From: Salinispora fenicalii
GTDB taxonomy: Bacteria; Actinomycetota; Actinomycetes; Mycobacteriales; Micromonosporaceae
Direction of reading: 5' to 3'
Assembly: GCF_000514815.1 (NCBI RefSeq)
Contig: NZ_AZWQ01000026.1
Coordinates: 45,321-109,320, forward strand
DNA: 64,000 bases
The notes below the pieces were generated by a model, which worked only from the letters and a program-made list of their open reading frames with translations, was not told where the DNA came from and did not search any database. The translations under genes and the position numbers were made by a program. Each line of letters starts with the position of its first letter. The stretch's first letter is position 1. This document shows positions 1-8,735 of this stretch, in pieces.

Positions 1-280
1 CGTCCCCCGGGTGCGCGTCGAATGCGCCGATGAAGCGGTCGAGGACGTCGTCCACCGATCCGCGGTGGCAGGCGACGTCGAGCTTGGCGCACTCGTCCAC
101 GACCGCGTCGTCACCTGGCTCGGTACTGGTGGCCACGACCAGGTCGGACAGCCTTTCGCTTTCCCGGGCGGCCCGGACCACCCGGCCGAGGACGCTACGT
201 CCGGCGAGCGGACGTAGCACCTTACCGGGAAGCCGGGACGAACCCATCCGAGCCTGGACAATGCCGACGATCCTAGTCAC
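1..280 (-). CDS. SpsF-family cytidylyltransferase, N-terminal part (cut by window edge)
   Basis: This reading frame starts with GTG at 280 and runs off the left edge, so only about 93 residues are visible. The N-terminus reads IVGIVQARMGSSRLPGKVL, the nucleotide-binding signature of the SpsF/COG1861 cytidylyltransferase family, which activates nonulosonic-type sugars with CTP. The GTG overlaps the stop of the upstream gene (GTGA), so it is the last visible member of the pseB-pseC operon and the likely CMP-sugar synthase step (PseF role). No separate PseG hydrolase is seen in the window; it may be fused to, or lie beyond, this gene. The family call is firm, the exact sugar is inferred. Confidence 0.85.
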   Translation of the reverse strand, partial: MTRIVGIVQARMGSSRLPGKVLRPLAGRSVLGRVVRAARESERLSDLVVATSTEPGDDAVVDECAKLDVACHRGSVDDVLDRFIGAFDAHPGD

Positions 281-2085
281 TGCTGCTCACCCCGCATCGC
301 CCGCTGCTTCAGCGCCCTACGTAGGCGTCGCTTCAACGCCCTGGCGGCACGTCTGGCCCAGCGAGCCGGTATAATGACCAGTCGGATCACCCGGAAGCTG
401 ACCGATCCGCTCAACATTTTGATCATGCTGTCCGCTCGGCGTAACGCCCGTTCCCGGTTGGTGATCAGGTCTTCGGTCCAGCGCAGCACCGCCTGTATCC
501 GGCCCAGTTCCTCGCGCTGGCGTAGCCACGCCTCGTGTAACTGTTGGTAGCTTCGTGGGCCGGGGGGCGGCGAGCTCGGCTCCAAGGCGTTCAACTCGTC
601 AAGGAGCTTCTCTTCGCCTGCCGGGTCCAAACCTGTCACTGCGGCGACGAGCGCAGCCTCGGTCTCCACCGCCACGCGCACAGTGGCCCGGTCGAGGTCA
701 CGACCAGCCACCCCGCCAAGAACAACGGTGAGCCCCGCCAGGTCGAGAGTGGAAGACCAGGGGTGGGAGTAGCCGCCGGTCAGCAGGGTGGTGGCGAACC
801 GCCAGAGGCCGCGGGCCAGCGCGACATCCACCGGAAGCGGGGCGGCCGCCTGCCAGCTCGGGTCGAGTACGGCGAACCGCTCCCCGTCCACCACCACGTT
901 GTCGAGCCCGGCCAATGCCGGCGCGCCGGAGATCCGGCCGTCAACGGTGAACGAGTCGAGCCAGTGGGCGTATCCGGAGAGCAATGTCCGTAGCTGCTCC
1001 AGGTCCTGCCGTAGGCAGGCGTCCAACAGCAGGGTGCCCAGGAGGCGGCCAGACGGAACCGGCCCGGTCAGCGCCCCGAGGTCCCGGTACGCCGGTCCGG
1101 TATTCGGCGCGGTTCGCAGCGGCGGCTGGGTAACCTGCCAGTGCCAATCCTGCCCGGCGGTCACCACCGCGATTCCCCTCGCGTCGAGCGGACCGGTCTG
1201 GACCAGCGCCACCGGCAGGTCGGTCGGCTCCGCCGCCGGGAGCGGGCCGCGCCGGGCATGCACCACCCATGCCGGGGCGAGCCCCGAGGCTAGTCCGGCG
1301 TGCAGCGCGTCAACCGCGAGTCGGGCCGGGTCCTGCAGGACCGACTGGTCGGCGTACCCGTCCGAGCAGGAATTGTGGAGCACGGCGTCGAGCAGGCCTG
1401 CGGAGGCCCCCTGGTCGAGTGCTCCGGTCGCCACCAGGGCAGTAATCGCCTTGGGGTGCGGATATGCCGCGAAAGAAGTGTCTGGGATGAGGCCGGCATC
1501 GGCGAGGCGGCTGCGCAACTGGTCGAGGCTCGCGGGGTGGCCGGCGTCCAGGACCCCTTCCACGGTCCACCGGTTGTCGTCCCGGGCGGCGTACCAAGGG
1601 GATACGTCAACGATCCGGTGCAGACCAACGGGGTTGTCTAGGCGTAGCAGCAGGGTCCCGCCCGGACGCAACCGGTCGGCCAGCACGGCCAACACGCCAT
1701 CCCAACCGAGACGGGCTCCCTCAATGGATTCCATCGAATCCAGTCCGGACGTGGCGATAACCACGTCATACGTCTCGTCGGCGGGCAACCCGGTCGGGCC
1801 GCCGACGATCACTCGTACCGGGAGCTCGGCCGCGTGTTCGGCCAGCGCCACCCCGTCCAGGTGGCTGCGGAGCAGACAGGTTACCTCGGCGTGGGCTAGC
1901 TGATCGAGGACGCCGGGCGCGTGTGGCCCGGCCAGCAGCACCCGGGCGCCGGCCGGCACGACCCGGGCACCGAGGAGGCCGAGGGGCCCGCCGTCGGTCG
2001 GCTCCTCGGTTTGTAGGTCAGACCACGCCAGCATCTCGCCGCCGGGCAGCATGATCTGCTGAGCTTGGTCAGTGTCAGTCGTCAA
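277..2085 (-). CDS. Large glycan-locus protein with methyltransferase-like domain
   Basis: The product is about 602 residues. I chose the TTG at 2085 because AGGAG lies 7 bases upstream; the gene then overlaps the end of its upstream neighbour by 11 bases. The first 250 residues resemble a class I SAM-dependent methyltransferase fold (ARVLLAGPHAPGVL near residues 48-60, then an acidic YDVVIATSGLDSMES strand). Residues around 420-500 (VVDGERFAVLDPSW followed by ALARGLWRFA) recall an aminoglycoside-phosphotransferase-like kinase segment. The last 90 residues form a charged helix followed by a very basic tail, common in surface-polysaccharide enzymes. Its substrate is unknown; modification of the nonulosonic acid glycan is inferred from the operon. 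Confidence 0.7.
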   Translation of the reverse strand: MTTDTDQAQQIMLPGGEMLAWSDLQTEEPTDGGPLGLLGARVVPAGARVLLAGPHAPGVLDQLAHAEVTCLLRSHLDGVALAEHAAELPVRVIVGGPTGLPADETYDVVIATSGLDSMESIEGARLGWDGVLAVLADRLRPGGTLLLRLDNPVGLHRIVDVSPWYAARDDNRWTVEGVLDAGHPASLDQLRSRLADAGLIPDTSFAAYPHPKAITALVATGALDQGASAGLLDAVLHNSCSDGYADQSVLQDPARLAVDALHAGLASGLAPAWVVHARRGPLPAAEPTDLPVALVQTGPLDARGIAVVTAGQDWHWQVTQPPLRTAPNTGPAYRDLGALTGPVPSGRLLGTLLLDACLRQDLEQLRTLLSGYAHWLDSFTVDGRISGAPALAGLDNVVVDGERFAVLDPSWQAAAPLPVDVALARGLWRFATTLLTGGYSHPWSSTLDLAGLTVVLGGVAGRDLDRATVRVAVETEAALVAAVTGLDPAGEEKLLDELNALEPSSPPPGPRSYQQLHEAWLRQREELGRIQAVLRWTEDLITNRERALRRADSMIKMLSGSVSFRVIRLVIIPARWARRAARALKRRLRRALKQRAMRGEQQ

Positions 2086-2932
2086 GGTCGTTCTCCTGAA
2101 GATGCGCCCAGCCGAGTAGCTCGCGTAGCTCGGCCGGGGCGCAGCGATGGTCGGTGCCCAATTCGGCGCGGGCGATCTCGACGGCGGTGGACAGCTCGAT
2201 TGACTCGCCGTGAAGTTCCGGCCACTGTCTACGGATTCGGGCCGTGCCGCCGAAGGTTGGATCTTCGTCGGCGAGCACCATCGGATCACCGTAGACAGCC
2301 GGCTCACACCCGGCGGCGATGCCGTAGAAGATGGCGCTGGTCAGCCGATTGGAGGCGACCCGCTTGTGCCGGCGCAGCTCGGTGAGCTGCTTGTCGAGGA
2401 AGAGCGGGTCGGTATCCCGCCACCAGTGGCCGCGGTAGCCGTGACAGATGACCCGGAAGCCGGCCTTCTCGTAGCGCTGGCGCACCCGGCGCATGCCGTA
2501 CTCGTGCCAGTAGAGACACACCGTCACCGGTCCGGGCTCGGTATCCCGGATCCGGGCGATCAATTCCTTGTGGTTGCCCTTGACATTCTGACCCTCCCAG
2601 CCATGGAACGGGTACCAGATGGTGCCCTCCCGTACCGTCGGCTTGGCCTTCGCCGGTGGGGGATCCGTCGGACGCAGCGCGAGTAGGTAGGTGAAGGGCG
2701 CCCCGACAACGACGACGTTTCGCCGTCCCACCGCCCAGGCCCGACGACGGGTCTGGGCGGACCAGAGGAGGCTCGGTGTTCCCTCGACATAGGGGTGCCC
2801 AGGTGCCAATCCGTCACCGATGTTCCAGCCGTGCTGGACATAGCCGTTGATCCGGGGCGGGTGCCGGTCGCCGAACCCACAGTATCGGGTCAGCACATGG
2901 GCGTGGCCGTAAAAGTGGTTGGCGTGGTGCAT
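2075..2932 (-). CDS. Uncharacterised protein of the nonulosonate operon
   Basis: This is a 285-residue protein starting at ATG 2932, with GAGACGG a few bases upstream and only 10 bases after pseC. It is rich in aromatic and basic residues (MHHANHFYGHAHVL at the start, then YVQHGWNIGDG and HGYRGHWWRDTDP). The pattern of a small N-terminal half ending near YPFHGWEG, then a Rossmann-like half with conserved glycines and SNRLTSAIFYGIAAG, suggests a GT-B or polysialyltransferase/CDP-glycerol-transferase-like fold. I cannot name the family with certainty. Position between pseC and the methyltransferase-like gene makes a transferase or processing role in NulO glycan assembly plausible. It could instead replace the missing PseG hydrolase. 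Confidence 0.6.
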   Translation of the reverse strand: MHHANHFYGHAHVLTRYCGFGDRHPPRINGYVQHGWNIGDGLAPGHPYVEGTPSLLWSAQTRRRAWAVGRRNVVVVGAPFTYLLALRPTDPPPAKAKPTVREGTIWYPFHGWEGQNVKGNHKELIARIRDTEPGPVTVCLYWHEYGMRRVRQRYEKAGFRVICHGYRGHWWRDTDPLFLDKQLTELRRHKRVASNRLTSAIFYGIAAGCEPAVYGDPMVLADEDPTFGGTARIRRQWPELHGESIELSTAVEIARAELGTDHRCAPAELRELLGWAHLQENDLDD

Positions 2933-2942
2933 CGGGTCCGTC

Positions 2943-4097
2943 TCAAACAGTGGTCGGCGCCGGTGTCCGCAGCGCGGTGGTGAGGGCGTCAACGACCCGT
3001 TCCTGGTCGGTGTCACTGAGCCCTGGGTACAACGGAAGGGAGAGCTGCTGTTCGTAAAACGCCTCGGCGACCGGACAGGACCCGCGCCGGTAGCCGAGGT
3101 CGGCGAAGACCGGGTGGAGGTGCGCCGGAAGGTAGTTGACCTGCACCCCAATGCCGGCGGCCCGCATCCGATCGTAGACTTCGCGCCGCCGCCCGTCGAG
3201 CACCCGGATCGGGTACAGGTGCCAGGCTGGGCGAGCCCAGGAGCGGCGGGTTGGAAGCAGCACACCGGGCAGGTCGGCGAGCGCCTCATCGTACCGTCGC
3301 ACGAGGCGTTCCCGGGCGGTGAGGAACTCGCCGAGCCGACGCAGCTGGCTGCGGCCAAGCGCACAGAGGACATCGGGTAGTCGGTAGTTGAGGCCGAACT
3401 CGTGCACCTCCTGGTGCCAGCCGCCCTCGTCCGGCCAGCGCTGCTCGGATCGGTCCCGGACCAGTCCGTGGTTGCGGAACCGACGGGCGCGCTCCAGCAC
3501 GGCCGGGTCGGTGGCCGCGACCGCGCCGCCCTCCGCGGTGGTGAGGTTCTTCGTGGGAAAGAACGAGAATGTGGTCAGGTCAGCCAGCGAGCCGACCGGC
3601 TGGTCGCGGTAAGCGGCACCGATGGAGTGTGCGGCGTCGGCGAGTAGTAGCGCGTCGCTGCCGGACAGCGCTGGACGGAGGGCGTCGTAGTCGGCCGGGT
3701 GGCCGGCGTAGTCCACCGCCGCCACCACTCGGGTCCGGGACGTGACCGCGGCGGCGGCCGCCCGCGGGTCCAGGGTGAAGGTCTCCTCCTCGACGTCGGC
3801 GAAGACCACCTTGGCGCCGAGGGCCATGGCGGTGCTGGCGGTGGCGACGAAGGTCATCGGCGGCACGACCACCTCGTCGCCGGGGCCAACCCCGGCCGCC
3901 GCGTAGGCGGTGTGTAGCGCGGCGGTGCCGTTGGCGACCACCGCGCAGCCGACTCCGCCGGTCCAGCGTGCCAGGTCACCCTCGAACGCGGACACTTGGG
4001 GACCGGTGGTGAGCCAGTCCCCACGGAGAACGTCAACGACCGCGGTCACATCGTCTTCGACGATGGACTGGCGGCCGTACGGGAGCATTGTCGTCAC
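2943..4097 (-). CDS. pseC: PLP aminotransferase, PseC type
   Basis: A 384-residue DegT/DnrJ/EryC1 aminotransferase. In the pseudaminic acid pathway PseC transfers an amino group from glutamate to C4 of the 4-keto sugar nucleotide made by PseB. The PLP lysine is in SFFPTKNLTTAEGG (about K183), with the upstream ANGTAALH phosphate-binding motif and DAAHSIGA. I take GTG 4097 as start because it overlaps the pseB stop (GTGA), implying translational coupling; ATG 4088 is an in-frame alternative three codons later. Length and motifs are normal for PseC. Confidence 0.9.
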   Translation of the reverse strand: MTTMLPYGRQSIVEDDVTAVVDVLRGDWLTTGPQVSAFEGDLARWTGGVGCAVVANGTAALHTAYAAAGVGPGDEVVVPPMTFVATASTAMALGAKVVFADVEEETFTLDPRAAAAAVTSRTRVVAAVDYAGHPADYDALRPALSGSDALLLADAAHSIGAAYRDQPVGSLADLTTFSFFPTKNLTTAEGGAVAATDPAVLERARRFRNHGLVRDRSEQRWPDEGGWHQEVHEFGLNYRLPDVLCALGRSQLRRLGEFLTARERLVRRYDEALADLPGVLLPTRRSWARPAWHLYPIRVLDGRRREVYDRMRAAGIGVQVNYLPAHLHPVFADLGYRRGSCPVAEAFYEQQLSLPLYPGLSDTDQERVVDALTTALRTPAPTTV

Positions 4098-5077
4098 GCG
4101 GTGATCCCGAGCATTTCGCGCATTTGGTCTGGGGTGAGCCACAGGTCGTTGCTGTCCGACTGGTAGGCGAACCCGTCCGGCACCCGCTCGCAGTCACTTG
4201 GCGGCTCGTAGCCCCAGGTGGCGATGGTCGGCTGCACGATGAACCGGTCGGCGGCCCGCAGCGTGCGGCGGCTGTCGTCCGGCGCGATCATCTCCTCGTG
4301 CAGCTTTTCGCCGGGACGAATGCCGATTTCGTGCGTGGTGGCCTCCGGGGCGACCGCCTCGACCAGGTCCACGATGCGCATGCTGGGGATGCGCGGCACG
4401 AACAGCTCTCCGCCCTGCATCTGCTCGAACGAGTTCAAGACGAATTGGACAGCCTGCTCCAGCGTGATCCAGAACCGGGTCATTCGCTTGTCGGTGATGG
4501 GCAGACTCCTGCCCTCGGCGGCGAGCCGCTGGAACAGCGGCACCACCGAGCCACGGCTACCCATCACGTTGCCGTAGCGGACCACGGCGAAGCGGGTCGG
4601 GTGGCCTGCGGCGTAGTGGTTGGCCGAGATGAAGAGTTTGTCGGCGACGAGCTTCGTGGCCCCATATAGGTTGATGGGGCTAGATGCCTTGTCAGTGGAG
4701 AGTGCGATGACCTTCTGCACCCCGGCTTCGATGGCGGCGTCAACGACGTGCTGGGAGCCGGTGATGTTGGTAGCGATGAATTCCGAGGGGTTGTACTCCG
4801 CGGTATCGACCTGCTTGAGGGCGGCGGCGTGCACCACGAAGTCGATGCCGTGCATCGCCCGAGTCAGCCGGTGGCGGTCCCGGATGTCGCCGATGAACCA
4901 GCGCAGGCGCGGGTCGTCGCCGAGCTCCCGACGTAGTTCGTATTGCTTGAGCTCGTCTCGGGAAAACACCACCACCCGAGCCGGTGTGCTCTCGGCTAGG
5001 ACATTGCGGAGGAATGCCTTACCGAAGGAGCCGGTTCCTCCGGTGATCAGAATGGACGAACCGTCTAACACGCTCAA
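4094..5077 (-). CDS. pseB: UDP-GlcNAc 4,6-dehydratase (inverting), PseB
   Basis: A 327-residue extended SDR enzyme, first step of pseudaminic-acid-type synthesis: it dehydrates and C5-inverts UDP-GlcNAc to a 4-keto-6-deoxy-L-arabino sugar. The N-terminal NAD(P) motif is TGGTGSFG (residues 12-19). The FlaA1/PseB active-site arrangement is present: STDKASSPINLYGATK gives Asp129, Lys130, Tyr138 and Lys142. The start is TTG 5077, with GGAG 7 bases upstream; GTG 5071 is the alternative. It is the first gene of a leftward operon continuing into pseC, divergent from the acyl carrier protein operon. Confidence 0.93.
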   Translation of the reverse strand: MSVLDGSSILITGGTGSFGKAFLRNVLAESTPARVVVFSRDELKQYELRRELGDDPRLRWFIGDIRDRHRLTRAMHGIDFVVHAAALKQVDTAEYNPSEFIATNITGSQHVVDAAIEAGVQKVIALSTDKASSPINLYGATKLVADKLFISANHYAAGHPTRFAVVRYGNVMGSRGSVVPLFQRLAAEGRSLPITDKRMTRFWITLEQAVQFVLNSFEQMQGGELFVPRIPSMRIVDLVEAVAPEATTHEIGIRPGEKLHEEMIAPDDSRRTLRAADRFIVQPTIATWGYEPPSDCERVPDGFAYQSDSNDLWLTPDQMREMLGITA

Positions 5078-5322
5078 CTTCGTGCTCCGTTCCTGGTCAT
5101 GTGGCTACCGCGCTAGGGGTTCCCTGGTTGGCACTGGCATGATACGTGCGGGTGAGGGGAATCGCTACGCCCGATGTTGGGACTTCCACATGGGCGGGTG
5201 CATGCTAGCATCCGCCCGAACAGAGACGTCAGGTGAGCCTGGCGGCCATAATTGCTGCGATTTCCTCAGCTACACTCGGCCGTCGATCCGGCCGTGCGAG
5301 CCGGGTGGTGAGGGGTGCCACA

Positions 5323-5565
5323 GTGAAACTCGAACGGCTTAGACACGTCTTTCGGAATTCCCTGGAACTGTCAGATGACAGTCCAGTGGACGATTTGGAA
5401 TATCGCGGTAACGCACAGTGGGACTCGCTTGCCCACATGTCTCTGGTCGCTGCGATCGAGGACGAGTTCGGAGTGATGCTCGACACAGACGAGGTGATCG
5501 ACCTCAGCTCCTTCAACCGCGCGCAGCAGATTCTGGAGAAGCACGGTGTCGTCCTCGCCGACTGA
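5323..5565 (+). CDS. Acyl carrier protein
   Basis: An 80-residue acidic helical protein. The phosphopantetheine site is the serine of [10 protein letters not shown] (about residue 29), followed by [13 protein letters not shown], a typical ACP helix II and recognition region. I chose GTG 5323 because GAGGGG lies about 8 bases upstream and longer starts only add a non-ACP leader. It begins a five-gene operon (ACP, ketoreductase, acyl-AMP ligase, LuxE-like, LuxC-like) with overlapping genes. It presumably carries the acyl chain handled by the enzymes downstream rather than serving bulk fatty acid synthesis, an inference from context. Confidence 0.88.
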   Translation: MKLERLRHVFRNSLELSDDSPVDDLEYRGNAQWDSLAHMSLVAAIEDEFGVMLDTDEVIDLSSFNRAQQILEKHGVVLAD

Positions 5566-6298
5566 ACTGCCGGACACGCGTTACGCGTTGATTACTGGAT
5601 CGACTCGGGGTATCGGTCGAGCCATCGCGACGCGGCTGGCCTCGGCGGGTTACATTGTCGCCGTTCACGGCCGGACTCTCGGAGACGCTGAGCAGGTCGC
5701 GGCGGCGTTGCCGGGCGGTCCACATCTGGCGGTGCACGGTGATGTCGCGGACCCCGAGCAGGTCCGCGCGTTGGTTCGGCTCCTCTTCCAGCGATGGCGC
5801 CGGCTGGACGCACTGGTGGTCAACGCCGGTGTGCACGCGGCCGGTCTACTTGGTTCCGTCGCCGATCCGACGATCGAACGGCTCTTCTCAGTCAATGCGG
5901 CAGGCGCCGCGCACACCCTCCAGCAGGGCGTACGGCTGCTGCGGCGGGGACAACGTCCAGCCGCGGTGCTCACCGCCTCAGTGGTTGGTACGGCCGGCGC
6001 CGCGGGCCAGGCCGTCTACGCTGCCAGCAAGGCGGCTATTGAGGGGTTGACCCGAGCCGCCGCGAAGGAGCTCGGCCCGGCGGGAATCCGCGTCAACGCG
6101 GTGGCGCCCGGCTTTATCCGTACCGACCTGCTCGCTGACCTGGACACCGAAGGTCGTGCGGCCCGGGTGGCGGCCACCCCGCTGGGCCGGCTGGGGGAGC
6201 CGGAGGATGTCGCCGAAGTGGTGGCCTTCCTGCTGGATCCGGCGGCGAGCTTCGTAACCGGCCAGGTGGTCGGAGTGGACGGCGGTCTCACCCCATGA
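5546..6298 (+). CDS. SDR family oxidoreductase, 3-oxoacyl-ACP reductase-like
   Basis: A 250-residue classical SDR. It has the TGSTRGIG cofactor motif near residues 17-24, NAG in VVNAGVH, catalytic Ser of TASVVG and the YAASK Tyr/Lys pair, and the typical [13 protein letters not shown]-terminus. Such enzymes reduce 3-oxoacyl-ACP to 3-hydroxyacyl-ACP using NADPH. Its GTG start lies 20 bases inside the end of the acyl carrier protein gene, and its stop overlaps the ATG of the acyl-AMP ligase (ATGA). The neighbouring ACP suggests the substrate is an ACP-bound beta-keto acid, but a sugar ketone cannot be excluded in a glycan locus. Confidence 0.88.
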   Translation: MSSSPTELPDTRYALITGSTRGIGRAIATRLASAGYIVAVHGRTLGDAEQVAAALPGGPHLAVHGDVADPEQVRALVRLLFQRWRRLDALVVNAGVHAAGLLGSVADPTIERLFSVNAAGAAHTLQQGVRLLRRGQRPAAVLTASVVGTAGAAGQAVYAASKAAIEGLTRAAAKELGPAGIRVNAVAPGFIRTDLLADLDTEGRAARVAATPLGRLGEPEDVAEVVAFLLDPAASFVTGQVVGVDGGLTP

Positions 6299-7692
6299 TT
6301 GGCCTGCTACACCCCGACGCTCGCCTGGTTGAGGCGGCCAACGGTGCCACGCTCGGCGGCGTCGACCTACATGACCAGGTTGCGGAGCTTAGCGCCGCGC
6401 TGGACCGGGAGCCGCCCGGAATGGTGCTGGCCGCCATGCCCACTACGGTCACCGCGGTTCTTCGGTTCCTCGCGGCGCTGCGCGTGGGTCGGCCGATCGC
6501 ACTGGTCGATCCGCGAATCGATGGGGAGCGGCTGGCCGACTTGGCCGATCGTTTCTGCCCGGCGGTGCTGTTCGGCGATGCCGAGTCGCTGCCTGGGTAT
6601 CGCCCCGGGCCGGACCAGCGGCTGGGCGACTACCAGCGCCGCACCGGGGATCCCGGGCCGGCCCCGCACCCCGACCTGGCGCTGTTGTTGGCCACCTCCG
6701 GCTCGACCGGCAGCCCCAAGCTGGTCCGGCTCTCCCGGGCGGCGGTGCTGGCCAACGCCGCGGCAATCGGTGCGGCGCTTGAGATCGATGGTGACGAGGT
6801 CGCGCCGACCAGCCTGCCGCTGCACTACACGTTCGGGCTGTCGGTGCTCACCAGCCACCTTCACGCTGGCGCCACCGTGGTGGTCGAGGAGAACGCCTTC
6901 ACGACGCGGGACTTCTGGTCCAACGTGGACCGACATCACGTCACCTCACTGGCCGCGGTGCCATACCAGTACGAGATGCTGCGTCGGCTTCGCTTCGATC
7001 CCGCCCGCTACCCCCGGCTACGGACGCTCACCCAGGCCGGCGGACGGCTGAACCCCGACCTGGTCGAGGACTTCCATCGCCGGATGGCTGCGGTTGGTGG
7101 CAGGTTCTTCGTCATGTACGGGCAGACCGAGGCCACCGCTCGAATGGCGGTGCTGCCCGCGGATCGACTGCCCGCGAAGCTCGGCTCAGTGGGTGTTCCG
7201 GTGCGTGGTGGTGAGATCACTGTTAGCCCCGGCGACGGGCCCGAGACGACGGAGCCGGGACGCACTGGTGAGATCGTCTACCGGGGCGCCAACGTGATGA
7301 TGGGGTACGCCGAGACCGCCGCGGATCTGGCCCGGGGCGATGATCTGGGTGGGGTGCTGCGTACCGGAGACCTCGGCCGACTGGACGACGAGGGATTCCT
7401 GTACATCACCGGCAGGATCAAGCGTATCGCCAAGATCTTTGGGGTACGAGTCAACCTCGACGACGTCGAGCGGTCCCTCGCGCGGCATGGCCCGGTCGCG
7501 GCGGTGGCTGGTCCAGACCGCTTGGTGCTGGTCGCTGAGGGCGCCGACGACGACCGGTTGGCCCGGATTCGAGCTGAGGCGGCCGAGGAGCTGGGCACCC
7601 ACTCCTCCGGCATCTTGGTCCGCAGCGTTGACGCGCTGCCGCTGACCACCACCGGAAAGCCTGACTACCGAGCTCTGGAGGACCAGTGCTGA
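6295..7692 (+). CDS. AMP-dependent acyl ligase (ANL superfamily)
   Basis: A 465-residue adenylating enzyme, a little shorter than typical acyl-CoA synthetases. The ATP-loop is [14 protein letters not shown], with [12 protein letters not shown], the YGQTEAT adenine motif, the [16 protein letters not shown] core and C-terminal lysine in [11 protein letters not shown]. It should activate a carboxylic acid as acyl-AMP and pass it to the operon's ACP or to CoA. It overlaps the ketoreductase by ATGA and the LuxE-like gene by 7 bases. Acyl substrate is unknown. Confidence 0.88.
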   Translation: MIGLLHPDARLVEAANGATLGGVDLHDQVAELSAALDREPPGMVLAAMPTTVTAVLRFLAALRVGRPIALVDPRIDGERLADLADRFCPAVLFGDAESLPGYRPGPDQRLGDYQRRTGDPGPAPHPDLALLLATSGSTGSPKLVRLSRAAVLANAAAIGAALEIDGDEVAPTSLPLHYTFGLSVLTSHLHAGATVVVEENAFTTRDFWSNVDRHHVTSLAAVPYQYEMLRRLRFDPARYPRLRTLTQAGGRLNPDLVEDFHRRMAAVGGRFFVMYGQTEATARMAVLPADRLPAKLGSVGVPVRGGEITVSPGDGPETTEPGRTGEIVYRGANVMMGYAETAADLARGDDLGGVLRTGDLGRLDDEGFLYITGRIKRIAKIFGVRVNLDDVERSLARHGPVAAVAGPDRLVLVAEGADDDRLARIRAEAAEELGTHSSGILVRSVDALPLTTTGKPDYRALEDQC

Positions 7693-8735
7693 CCGACGTG
7701 TTCACGCGGCCCCAGCCAGACAAGGAGAAGCAGCTACGTGACGAGCTGAACGCCTTGGTGTCGCACCATCGGCAGTCCTGCCCGCCGTACGCCCGGATCA
7801 TGGACGCACTCGATGTCCGGGGCGAAGCGGCGACGGTGGCCGAACTGCCCTGGCTGCCGGTCCGACTATTCAAGACCAAGAAGCTGGTGAGCGTTCCCGA
7901 AGATCAGGTGATCCGGGTGCTCACCTCCAGCGGAACCACCGGTGAGGTGAGCCGGATTCACCTGGACCGCGAGGCGGCGGCCACCCAGTCCCGAATGCTC
8001 GCCCGGACCCTCGCGACCGTGCTCGGCGCGCGCCGGCTACCGATGCTGGTGGTAGATGGTCGTGGCGTGGTCGGCGACCGTCGCTCATACTCTGCTCGGG
8101 GCGCGGGTGCGCTTGGCATGGTGAACTTCGGTCGGGACCATCACTGGCTGCTTGACGCCGACGACCGACCGGACGTTGAGGCGCTGCGGGCCTTTCTGGA
8201 CCGGCACGGTCATGAGCCCTTCCTGATCTTCGGGTTCACCTTCATGGTCTGGACTTACCTCTACGAGGTGGCCCGTGAGCACGGACTGGACCTTTCCCAG
8301 GGGATCCTGGTGCACTCCGGTGGCTGGAAGAAGCTTGTTGATCGAGCGGTCGACAATGCCGAGTTCCGTCGCCGCTTCGGCGCAGACACCGGTCTGACGC
8401 GGATTCATAACTTCTACGGAATGGTCGAGCAGATTGGCACGGTCTTTCTGGAGGGGCCGGAGGGCGGCTCGCTCTACTGCCCAGACTTCGCTGACGTGAT
8501 CATCCGGGACCCGGTGACCTGGCAGGAGGTGCCGGTGGGCACGCCGGGCGTCATCGAGGTGCTGAGTACCTTGCCGACCTCGTACCCCGGGCATGTGCTG
8601 CTCACCGAGGACCTCGGCGTGGTGCATGGGATCGACGACGGGCACTGGCCGGGTAAGCGGTTCAGCGTGCTCGGCCGGTTGCCCCGCGCTGAGGCGCGCG
8701 GCTGCAGCGACACCTACCAGGGAGGTACGCCATGA
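7686..8735 (+). CDS. LuxE-like acyl-protein synthetase
   Basis: A 349-residue LuxE/PaaK-like ANL relative. In bioluminescent bacteria LuxE adenylates a fatty acid and passes it, as an acyl-enzyme, to the reductase LuxC. The nucleotide loop LTSSGTTGEVSR, the HSGGWKK segment and FYGMVEQIGTVF are characteristic. No luxA/luxB luciferase gene is in the window, so a light-producing role is not supported. The start GTG overlaps the preceding ligase gene by 7 bases and the stop overlaps luxC by ATGA, so the two products are probably made together. Confidence 0.87.
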   Translation: MLTDVFTRPQPDKEKQLRDELNALVSHHRQSCPPYARIMDALDVRGEAATVAELPWLPVRLFKTKKLVSVPEDQVIRVLTSSGTTGEVSRIHLDREAAATQSRMLARTLATVLGARRLPMLVVDGRGVVGDRRSYSARGAGALGMVNFGRDHHWLLDADDRPDVEALRAFLDRHGHEPFLIFGFTFMVWTYLYEVAREHGLDLSQGILVHSGGWKKLVDRAVDNAEFRRRFGADTGLTRIHNFYGMVEQIGTVFLEGPEGGSLYCPDFADVIIRDPVTWQEVPVGTPGVIEVLSTLPTSYPGHVLLTEDLGVVHGIDDGHWPGKRFSVLGRLPRAEARGCSDTYQGGTP

